Position numbers and translations under genes: made by a program. Positions 12,341-20,854 of a stretch of DNA of 64,000 nucleotides are shown here, piece after piece (position 1 is the stretch's first letter; each line of letters starts with the position of its first letter). This DNA comes from Allomyces macrogynus ATCC 38327 (Eukaryota > Blastocladiomycota > Blastocladiomycetes > Blastocladiales > Blastocladiaceae): contig GG745354.1 of the NCBI GenBank assembly GCA_000151295.1, positions 464,981 through 528,980 of the forward strand. Reading direction: 5' to 3'. Under the pieces are notes generated by a model. It saw nothing but the letters and a program-made list of their open reading frames with translations, was not told the DNA's origin and made no database searches.

Positions 12341-14821
12341 TCATGCCTCAACGCGCATGCTGTCCTCGTCCTCATCGTCGCCCTCGTCCTCATCGTCACT
12401 CGCGAACCGCACGTGCGTGTTGGCCGGACCCTTAACCTCTTCGGCCTCGCCCTCGAGTAGCGCCTCGAGCGCCTCCTGCTCCTCGGACGGCCCCAAATCA
12501 ACCAGCTCCTCCTCCTCCTCCTCCACGTGCTCTTCCTCCGTCCCCTCAATCTCCGGCACCTCCTGGTCCTGCACGATCGCCAGGAGCCGTTGCAAATCGG
12601 CCAACTGCTCACGCGACGCAGACACGGGGCACCGCTTCACAACCGCGCGCCAATTCTCGCGCTTTTCCATCAACTCCTTGAAGTACCGCACCTCGTGCGA
12701 CGCGAGCAGAGTGACCGCGGCGCCCGGGTGGCCCGCACGCGCTGTGCGCCCAACGCGGTGCACGTACTGCGGCAAGTAACCCGGCGGATCGTAATTGACG
12801 ACCACGTCGACCGCAGGCAAATCAATCCCGCGCGCCAGCAGGTCCGACGCGACCAGGACACGCACGGCCGCGGACCCATCGACCGCCGGCTGACGGAACT
12901 GCTTGAGCAGCGCCGACCGCTCGGCTTGCGGCAATTCGCGCGACATGTACGCGACGTGCACGCGCGGCTCGCCGGCGGCCAGGACGCGCGAGAGTCGGCG
13001 CGCAGCGTCGACCGACTTGGTGAACACGAGCACGCGGCGCACGGGGACGGCCGAGTTGCGTGCGGCAAGGACCGCGTCGAGGGGAGCCACGACGGCCTTG
13101 AGCAGCTTGAAGGCCATTTCCGTCTTGATATCGGCAGAACCGTTGGGATCAGCCGATCCGTCGTCGGCATGCAGTTTCTCGACGAGTTCGGCCGTCTTGG
13201 CGGCGCCGACAGCTGTTGATGCGAGCAATGCGCGGACCAGGTCGAGCATCGCGAGCGGCTTGTCGGCAGCGGTCGGCAGCGTCGCCATGACTTCGCGCAA
13301 CGTCGTTGGGAACACGTACTTGGCCGAACTGCCGGCCTGATTGGCATTCGTCGCAGCGGCCGCGAGCATCGTCGGGTTCACGAGATGCAGCATCGCAATC
13401 TTTTCAGGATTGCGCGTGAGCGTCGCCGAAAACAGCAGTTTCCGAGGCATGTGTGGGACGCGGCGGCGATGGAACGCACGTGGTGCGCGCAGCAGCGGCG
13501 TGGCCGTGTGTACGGCCGTCGAGAGCCGCACTCGGTCGTTCTTGTCGGCGCGGAAGTACTCGGCGAGGTGCATGACGGGGTCGTCGGCCGCGCGCATCGC
13601 GGCCATCGCAGGAGCGAGCCACTCGGTCGCGTCAGCGTTGAGGATGCGGTCGGCTTCGTCAATAATCAGGAACTGCAGGTGCTGCAGCGTGAAATTGGGC
13701 GTTGCCTGCAAATGGTCGAGCAAGCGGCCGGGCGTCGCAATCAAGATGTCGATGTTCGAGTGACCACCCGGGAGCGTCGGCGTTGCCGGTGCGAGCGCCG
13801 CCTTCTTGTGATCATGGTGCGTCAAGTACTTGGCTGTTGCCGCGACACCCGCGGGCACGGCACGATCAACAACTGTGGCCGAAATCAGCGCTTGCTCGTC
13901 AGCAAATGACCGTCCACCCGACCCGGCCTTGCCGCCGGCCACGGCTGCAATGCGTAACCCGCACGTGTTAGCAAACGGCGCGGCCGTGTCGTAGACTTGC
14001 CGGACAAGATCACGCGTCGGGACGACCATCAGCGCGCGGAGCCGCGGCACGGCGCGCCCATTGCCGTCATTTCCCTTTGCTAGAGCCTGGACGACGGGCA
14101 ACACATACGACAGCGTCTTGCCCGACCCAGTCGGCGCCGACACGAGCAGGTCCGACCCATTACGTGCATCGAGAAGCCGCGGAACGACGCTGCGCTGGAT
14201 CGAAAAGAGCGTGTAGATGCCCTGCTTGTGGCACTGGCGGATAATGCGTGGGTCGAGGTCGTACTGCTCGAGCCGAAACGCATGCGGCGCAGCCTCGTCG
14301 GTCGTGGCCGCCGCCGCTGCGGCGAGATCGGCCTCCGAGTCTTGCGGCACGAGCGTCGGCTGTGCGAGCCACGATGGCAGCGCGGCGCGCTTGAGCCGCT
14401 TCTGCTCCTCGCGCGTCAGCTCCGTATCGTCGGCAAATTCGGGGAAGTACAGGTCGTACTTGGGCTCGGGTTCGGGCTCGTCTTGTACCGACACAGCGGG
14501 CTGCTTGCTGCCGTCCACCTTGTCCACGTCCATGGGTCCGTCGTCGACGTCGGCAAACGGATCCGGATCACTTGGCGTCGGTGCCCCCTCGTCCTCGACG
14601 ACCTCGTCCATAGCCACATCTTCATTTTCCACTGCTGCAGTAGGCAGCGGCGCGGCCGCTACGGACTCGGATACTGGTTCATTGATTTGCGCGTCGTCAA
14701 TGGTCGGCGGTGCGCCGTTCTCGTCGGGCCGGTTCCGCTTCTTGCTTGACCTGCTGCCGTCGCTGCTCTTGCGGCTGCTCTTCTTATCCTTTTTGCTGCT
14801 CATTTTGCTTGCACTCGCCAT
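12341..14821 (-). CDS. DBP6: DEAD-box ATP-dependent RNA helicase, DDX51/Dbp6 type
   Basis: Nucleolar RNA helicase for 60S ribosomal subunit biogenesis by family assignment. Single exon of about 826 aa from the ATG at 14821; an upstream in-frame extension to 14872 lacks an ATG. After a Lys/Ser-rich and acidic N-terminal region come the full helicase motifs: Walker A SAPTGSGKT (about residue 230), PTRDLVRQV, ATPGRLLDHL, DEAD in LIIDEADRIL, SAT in LLFSATLTRNPEK, then VLVFTKSVDAARRL, ASDLLARGIDLPAVDVV and HRVGRTARAG. The acidic C-terminal tail (poly-Glu, then DEDEGDDEDED) is typical of nucleolar helicases. Assignment to DDX51/Dbp6 rests on overall layout and the LTRNPEK context; other nucleolar DEAD proteins are less likely. 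Confidence 0.9.
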   Translation of the reverse strand: MASASKMSSKKDKKSSRKSSDGSRSSKKRNRPDENGAPPTIDDAQINEPVSESVAAAPLPTAAVENEDVAMDEVVEDEGAPTPSDPDPFADVDDGPMDVDKVDGSKQPAVSVQDEPEPEPKYDLYFPEFADDTELTREEQKRLKRAALPSWLAQPTLVPQDSEADLAAAAAATTDEAAPHAFRLEQYDLDPRIIRQCHKQGIYTLFSIQRSVVPRLLDARNGSDLLVSAPTGSGKTLSYVLPVVQALAKGNDGNGRAVPRLRALMVVPTRDLVRQVYDTAAPFANTCGLRIAAVAGGKAGSGGRSFADEQALISATVVDRAVPAGVAATAKYLTHHDHKKAALAPATPTLPGGHSNIDILIATPGRLLDHLQATPNFTLQHLQFLIIDEADRILNADATEWLAPAMAAMRAADDPVMHLAEYFRADKNDRVRLSTAVHTATPLLRAPRAFHRRRVPHMPRKLLFSATLTRNPEKIAMLHLVNPTMLAAAATNANQAGSSAKYVFPTTLREVMATLPTAADKPLAMLDLVRALLASTAVGAAKTAELVEKLHADDGSADPNGSADIKTEMAFKLLKAVVAPLDAVLAARNSAVPVRRVLVFTKSVDAARRLSRVLAAGEPRVHVAYMSRELPQAERSALLKQFRQPAVDGSAAVRVLVASDLLARGIDLPAVDVVVNYDPPGYLPQYVHRVGRTARAGHPGAAVTLLASHEVRYFKELMEKRENWRAVVKRCPVSASREQLADLQRLLAIVQDQEVPEIEGTEEEHVEEEEEELVDLGPSEEQEALEALLEGEAEEVKGPANTHVRFASDDEDEGDDEDEDSMRVEA

Positions 14822-15157
14822 GTTCGGGATGCAGACCAGTCGACCGTGATCAGAGCGAGACGCGGCGGCCAACCCGGCACCTGACCTTCGTCTGGCGATC
14901 TGTCAGGCCCGTCAGCAACGAATCCCAGCGTTTTCTCACCTCGTCGAAATCAAACAACAGAGCAGGCCATGGCGGAGAGAGAAATTGCGTCGGGGTCATG
15001 TGATCTGTTGTCCTGGTTTGCACCCTTGCGGTTTGGAGATCACTCGGGCTGATCAGCGGTTCGGTTCTGATCTGCCTGCCTCACGGTGGCCCGCACGCGT
15101 GCACTGTTCTCGACCGTCCCCTCCACGCCTTCACCGCGCCGCACCGCGCCAACGGCC
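14822..15157. other. Divergent intergenic region
   Basis: 336 bp between the DDX51 start (minus) and the start of the small gene at 15158 (plus). It probably holds both promoters; no specific element is evident. Confidence 0.4.
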
Positions 15158-15819
15158 ATGACGCCGCCCGACTCTCCGGCCGACCGTTTCGCGATCACAC
15201 CGGTCGTGTGGCGCGCGCGCCACATGCTCCCGCGCGTCAACCCCGTCGCGCCGCCGCCGCAAGCGCCTGCGACGCCGCCCTCGACGCTACCCTCGACGCC
15301 GTCCGACCCGGGAATGACACTTTTTGAGCGCATCCTGCTCGACGAGGTCGCAAAGATCGTCGCTTCGAGCGGTGAGACGGCCAAGTCATTGGCCAATATC
15401 GGGTCCAAGGTCATCAACCAATGTTCGTGCAGGACAGCCGGAAACATTGATCTTCCAATTCGCCGTTCTTACCCCCTTCCTCCCTGGATTTTACGTAAAT
15501 AGCCCGCATGCAGCTCGCGCTGAAGGTGCTGACAGGCAGCGCTGCTGGCTGCACGGTGGTACGTTGTGATGGGTGTGTTCTGCTCACCGTTTTCGTGCTG
15601 GTGGGCTGAGCCATGGTGCATTGGACCGAAATCCAGTTCATTGCCGCTGCACAAGGTTACTTCTGGCTGGCTGGGCGCCATGCGGCTGCAAAAACGCCAC
15701 TTGGCGGCGCCGAGCCGGCCGCACCGGAGGCGGTGATGCCGGATCACGGCTTTCGTGTGGCGCCAGTCGGAATCTATTTTGTCCTGCAAGCGGTGCGCGA
15801 ATTCTTGTCGGGCAAGTAG
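15158..15819 (+). CDS. Hypothetical 167-aa protein, three exons
   Basis: I do not recognise the family. Exons 15158-15422, 15503-15558 and 15637-15819 join in frame across introns of 80 and 78 bp (GTTCGT and GTACGT donors, TAG and CAG acceptors). The N-terminal third is Pro/Thr-rich and disordered; then comes an amphipathic segment (FERILLDEVAKIVASSGETA), a moderately hydrophobic stretch that exons 2 and 3 build together (LALKVLTGSAAG, then FIAAAQGYFWLAG), and a C-terminal segment (VGIYFVLQAVREFLSGK). It could be a small organelle membrane protein. Start chosen at the first ATG of the frame. The 3' end converges on, and may overlap, the gene on the other strand. Confidence 0.55.
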
Positions 15820-15944
15820 GCGCGCATTTTGGGTTGCGGTTGGGTTGGCGCTTGGGTCGGCGTTTGCCAATACATTGGGTTTGTGACCGGGCTGACGAAT
15901 TGATGGCAAACTGTGCTGGGTGTGGAGAAGACGTGCATGTCTGA

Positions 15945-17551
15945 AAGAAACAAAAAGGGACCGTCACTATTGTCGACAGCATGGGCGACCCGCCCGTGGC
16001 CTGCGCCTGCTGCGCGTGGTACGACATGTACGACGCGGCGACTTCCGGTGCGACGGGGTTCCCAAACTGGTCGACGAACCCTTGGAGTGCGGCGGGTGCC
16101 GGTGCGCCCGTCGCCGTTGCAGCGGGCACGGCGAGCGGCACGGCAGCGACGGCCATGGCGGGGGTAGGTGGTGGTGCCGGGTGCATGGGCGGCGGCGGGG
16201 GCATCGCCGCGCGCGACGTGCCGCGGTGCAGGGTGCGACCGATGGATCTGCCGAGCGTCTTGAAGACGTTGGCAGTCTTGCGGGTGCGTGCGAGAGCAAG
16301 CACGCCGCCAATGGCGATGACGCCGGCAATGGAGCCAACGACGATGGCGGTCACGGGTACCTTCGACTTGTTGGCGTCGTCAGTCGAGTCGTCGGACGTG
16401 GCCGACTTCTTGACGTAGGTCTTGATGATCTGGTCACATTGGTCGAGCAGGTCCTGGGGCAGCGATGGGCACTTGTCCTTGTTCATGCACGCGCCGTACT
16501 GCGTGTACCACCCGCACCGGCCAATGTCGGCCTCGATCGTGTCGCTAAAGGGTGGAGAGTGAAGAACGTTACCTATCTCGTTCGGTACCAAACGAAAACG
16601 GGTTGGAATGCGGATGGCAAGCGTACCCCGAGATGCACGTCTGCAACGTCGACCGGAAAGGGTGCTCCTGGAGCTGCTTGACGTAGAGCTGGCCCGTGGC
16701 ATTGAACTCGGACGCGACGTCGCAGTAGGTCGAGTTGTTGAGGTCGCCGAGAATCGACTCGGCGCGCTGGTCGAGCGTCGAGGCGCAAATCTGCATGTTG
16801 GCGTCCGACGAGCACGGGTCCCCTTTCGACTTGAAGAACGTGACCATGTCGATGAAAGCCCACGTCGTGAAGTACTTTTGCCGGGGGGCGTTGCACTACA
16901 CCAGGAGGCGTTCATTCATGATCAGCGCCAATCAGAGGAGCTATTCTACCATCAAGATGCCAAGGGAAACGTACGCCGGCCTGCCTCTGGTTGAAGAACG
17001 CACCCTGCTTGGCAAACAGCGACCACGTCTCATCGCCAAAGAGCGCGTTCAAGTCGGAGACGTTGTGCATCGACGTTGGGAATGACGACGAGTCGTATTT
17101 CGACCCGAACCGGTCCTGGAAGTAGGGCCGCAGGTCGACGGGCAGGTAGGCGTTGGTCGTCATGTTGCGCCACGCCCAGACCTTTTGCAAGACTAGGCAC
17201 TCTTGCGACTTTCCGGGCGGCACGCATCGCCCGCCGGGCGTGCACGGGTCGGTCGGCGTCGGCGTCGCCGTCGCGGACCGTGTGGCCGTTGGGGTGCCCG
17301 TTGCGGTACCCGAGGCCGAGGCAGATGCCGAGGCGGAGCCCGTGGGCTGCGCCGAGGAAGCAGCGGTGCCCGTGGCCGATGCCGACGCACGGCCTGCGCT
17401 CGTCGCGACGGGCGTGCCAACGACTTGCGGTGCTGCGGATGCGAGCGGGGCCAGAGACGCGGTGATGGCGATAAGCGCGAGGAACAAGGCAATGGCGAGC
17501 GCCGATGTGCGCGGCGTCGGGCGGCGCGGCGACCGTGTGGTGGACCGACAT
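15945..17551 (-). CDS. Mucin-like single-pass membrane protein with Cys-containing ectodomain
   Basis: Predicted surface protein of unknown function. Exons about 17551-16975, 16895-16627 and 16544 to roughly 15950; introns of 79 and 82 bp have GTACGT/GTACGC donors and TAG acceptors. Order: signal peptide (ALFLALIAITASLAPLASA), a Ser/Thr/Ala-rich mucin-like stretch, an ectodomain with spaced cysteines (PCTPGGRCVPPGKSQEC, later CGWYTQYGACMNKDKC), one membrane helix (AIVVGSIAGVIAIGGVLALA), then a Pro-rich cytoplasmic tail. Two oddities. The Kozak ATG at 17551 is in a different frame from the signal peptide, suggesting a one-base assembly error or an unseen start. The 3' end is unclear because all minus frames stay open opposite the convergent gene; a final intron near 15950-16030 is possible. 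Confidence 0.65.
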
Positions 17552-17963
17552 GGTGGCTGGTATCGAGATCGCTAAGCGCAGCGCAGAGAGCGAGTGTCGA
17601 TTTCAAGAGCGAGAGCTGGTTTCTGCGATTGGTTGATGTAGCTGGTCCAGCCCGCGAGTTAAAGCAAATTTGGGAGGCGCTTCGAAGTCGCGGCGCTGGC
17701 TGATGCTCTTGTGTTGCGGTGAGCGGTGAGGAGTTGGACAGCTGCCTCAAATATCAAAATGACGCTCTCGGTGACACGCGCTCTCCGGGCGTGTTTGGGA
17801 GCTTTCCGTTCCATCTAGGCTCGTTCTCTGTCGACTGTCGGACGGCTCACGCCACAAGGCTCTGCCCTCGCCCCGCTTTCTCCTTGGACTAGTCGCAACA
17901 ACTCGCCCCGACCTACCCCTGCTGTCCCGCCACGTCAAGTAGCATCCGCCGTTGCTGCCGCCA
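17552..17963. other. Intergenic
   Basis: About 400 bp between the divergent starts of the mucin-like gene and the small membrane protein gene. No element recognised. Confidence 0.35.
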
Positions 17964-18402
17964 ATGTTCCAACTCGCACGCGCCGCCCTGTTCCGTGGCG
18001 TGCCCGTGAGCCGCCCGTGCCTTTTCGGCCCCGGCACTATCGCTGCCATGCCGGCTCGCCGCTTCGGCCCGCGCAATCTTTTTCATTCGAACAGCAAGGA
18101 CGGTGGCTGGATGAGTGAGGAAACCGCCCGTGATGGTTGGTTCCGTGCATGACGCGGCCCAAGGCTCTGGCCTAAGACACTGACCTTTCCGGCCCGTATT
18201 GAATGTAGTGCTCACGTATGGCACCGGGTTCGCGATTGGGCTATGTATTCCGAACCTGTTTATTGCGTTCGTCGACGTATGGGTTTTCGTTTCCGATTCT
18301 GTGGCTGTTGACCTGGTCCTGACTTCAATCTTTGTGCAGGAGAATTTGCATCGCAAGGCCGTCGCTCGCGCGGCCAAAGAGGAAGCCATGAAGGAGAAGT
18401 AG
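17964..18402 (+). CDS. Small mitochondrial-type membrane protein (121 aa), intact copy
   Basis: Two exons, 17964-18135 and 18209-18402, join in frame (intron 73 bp, GTTGGT donor, CTGAC branch-like site, TGTAG acceptor). The N-terminus is Arg/Ser/Leu-rich without acids (MFQLARAALFRGVPVSRP ... PARRFGPRN), as in mitochondrial presequences. A short acidic segment leads to one membrane helix spanning the splice junction (LTYGTGFAIGLCIPNLFIAF) and a charged C-terminal helix ending in KEEAMKEK. Size and layout recall small respiratory-chain subunits such as COX7c or COX6a, but no diagnostic motif settles this. A decayed inverted copy lies at 11399-11834. Confidence 0.6.
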
Positions 18403-18587
18403 TTGCGGTTGTATTTTCAGGCGCACGCTGAATATAACGCCGTGAGCCATCCACTGTTGAAGCTGGATGTTGGTCCTCTCTTGTTCTTGTGACATCGCAT
18501 CTACCCATAAATTTCCAGCCGCGCGCTGACCATCACGACTTCGCTTCAGCCCCTCGCCGCCCTGCGACATGCACGGTGCATCACCCT

Positions 18588-19790
18588 TCACCACTTCCTC
18601 AAACCATGTACCCCTTGTTCCCTTGCTACACCTACCCGCGCTTGATACACCGCCTCAACAACGTGCGCGCGCGGCCCGTCTGCCTGCCCCGCCGCTAACA
18701 ACGCGTTCCTGACCAAGTACGGAGACCCCGGGATCGTTTCAAACAAGTGCTCGACCGCCTCACGCCGCTCCGTATCCTTGGCCAAGTACCGCACGAGCAC
18801 GCCAAACGGCGCGAACATGATCCTGACGCGGCCCGTGAGTTCGTTACACTGGATATACGCGTCGAGCACGACTCGGGCACTCGCCTCGTCGCCGGCACGT
18901 AAGTATGCGCCCATACCGCCTCGACCCTGAACAACGGTTCCTGCGAACGCGCCATTTCCTGCCGGACAAACTGGTCGGCGCGGGCCAAGTGAGCGCGGGC
19001 CAAGTGAGCGCGGGCCAAGTGAGCGCGGGCCAAGTGAGCGCGGGCCTTTTCGCGCGCCTCACCACGCCCCGTTTCCGCATTCCGCGCCATTTCGGGATTA
19101 AAGTCGAGCACGGCCATTTTCACCAACACGGGGGAACACGACGCGGACTGCGGGACCGCTGGGCGGCAATCGAGCAGGTGCTGCATGGTCGTGCGCGCGC
19201 CGAGCCGGTCCCCACGATGCACGTGGAGCAGCGCCACGACCCCTTAGGCATTAGCGAGCGCATCGGGCAATGCCCGTGCGCGCAACAGGCCCGCAAGCCC
19301 ATGGTCGCGCTCAGCCTCGCATCCATCATCAAAGCCCGGTTGTACACGAACATGACGGGCTGCACTTGTCGGCCAGCGCGATCGCCTCATTGTACTGTTT
19401 CGCCTTCTTGAGCACATTGAAGGCCACCGCCTGGATCGGACGCCACACCTCGCCCATTTCCACGAGTACATGTCGGTGACCACGTCGGGTACTTTACATT
19501 GCGCCGCACGCACGAGCACGATCTCGACCGCGGGAGCGAGTGGATTCCCGGTCGGCGCCAAGCTCTTTGAGGTGCGCGACGAGCGTCTCCATGTGTGCCA
19601 CGTCCGACCTTGTCGCTTGCCGCTGCACATCGTGTTGAGGAGTAGCATCACGTGCTGGACAGTGAGCATCTCGCATGCGTGCGTCATGAGCCACTGGTAG
19701 TCGGCCCACGTGGAAATGGACCAGCGCGCGCGGCCGTGGTGCGCCATGCGCGCAAGCGCTTCTTGCGGGGACGAGAGGGGTTTTGGGAAG
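18588..19790 (-). pseudogene. Decayed helical-repeat (PPR/TPR-like) gene
   Basis: Protein-like segments on the minus strand occur in successive different frames: a region with VAHMETLVAHLKELGADRES, then PAVEIVLVRAAQCKVPDVV, then IQAVAFNVLKKAKQYNEAIA, then PVMFVYNRALMMDA, then GDEASARVVLDAYIQCNEL and AVEHLFETIPGSPYLVRNAL. The helix-turn-helix flavour resembles pentatricopeptide or tetratricopeptide proteins. Switches between frames occur without convincing GT-AG introns, and stops lie between some blocks, so I read it as a pseudogene. A 15-bp tandem repeat inside it (18979-19045) adds ARAHL units. It could be a gene with sequencing errors, but the number of shifts makes that less likely. Confidence 0.5.
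18982..19045. repeat. 15-bp tandem repeat, about 4.3 copies
   Basis: Unit GGGCCAAGTGAGCGC repeated without mismatch. In the minus frame of the decayed helical-repeat gene it encodes ARAHL repeats. The perfect identity implies recent expansion. Confidence 0.85.
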
Positions 19791-20854
19791 GCCCGTGGCG
19801 CGGGATGGGGGCGATGGGGTGGCGCGACGTAGAGGTGGTGCTGTGGTCGGGCGGCACAGGGTTGGTCGCAGACGGCTCGTGCTCGGTCGACGTTGCTGCA
19901 GACTCGGTCAAGGGCTTCCGTCGCTACGGGCACGGCGTGATCCACGTGTTCTGTATCGGCGACGGCAAGTACTTGCGGACCACGGGCTGAACAGCAATCG
20001 CGCTTGCACTGCGCGGGTGGTCATGATGCGCGGCGTTGCCGCAGTCGCGTGCAAGGCCGTAGCAAGGCGCACGATGGCACGAGATGGCGGGATCATGGTG
20101 CTAGTCGGTCGGTCGGTCGGTCGGTCCAGGTTCGGTTGCCATGAAGAGTTCTTGTTAGTCGAGCTTGGCGTGTCGCATGGGAGCTGTGCTGGGCGCTGGA
20201 GTTCAGGTAGTGCGCGGACCGCAAAGGTGGCTGAGGACGGGATACTCGTTTGCTTCGTTCGCTGCATGATGTTGGATTCGTGGTGGAGACGCGCTGGGTT
20301 GCTTGGACCACAGCGGATCACGCTTGGAGTTTCCACACCTTGGAGTCTCCACACGTGCGGATGAAGGCAACCTTGAAGCAAGGGTCTTGAACCACCGTCC
20401 CTCAACTGGGTGCTCAAAAGATTCAATTTGTTCATCATCACGGAAGAACTCTGCTGGACCGCGAAGGGCGGCCCGGTCCATTGCATACCCAACGACAAGG
20501 GAAGAGCTACGCCATCCAGGACACCATCGAAGCCGAGCGAGTACGCGCAAGTGTAGACTTGCCGCTCGCTCGCTCGCCGTCATGCTCACACGCGCACCGT
20601 CGAGGATGTGGATCGACGACGACGGCTGCGACGTCGGTGGTTGCGACCTGTCAGCCCACGATCTTGGATGCCGGCTGAGGGAGGCCAGGCGAGTCTGAGC
20701 CCGCCGGCGCTGGCACGGTCATGGCACGGACGAGCCATGCCAACTTGCTCTCTTGGACCCTGTGCTCGCCCTGTGCCATCCCACGGCCACATCAAAATCA
20801 TCGTTCTCAATTACCCGCTCAACAAATTCCATTGCCCTCCTCATGTACATGCTG
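19791..20854. other. Intergenic with CGGT microsatellite
   Basis: About 1 kb with no recognisable gene; the open frames here lack family motifs. A short tetranucleotide run (CGGT units) lies at about 20105-20126. Confidence 0.35.

Noticed and set aside
15638..16915. A 425-codon minus-strand frame read as one continuous protein
   Set aside because: Only part of it (from 16544 down to about 15950) fits the spliced mucin-like gene; the ends read in the wrong frame through an intron and antisense to the convergent gene.
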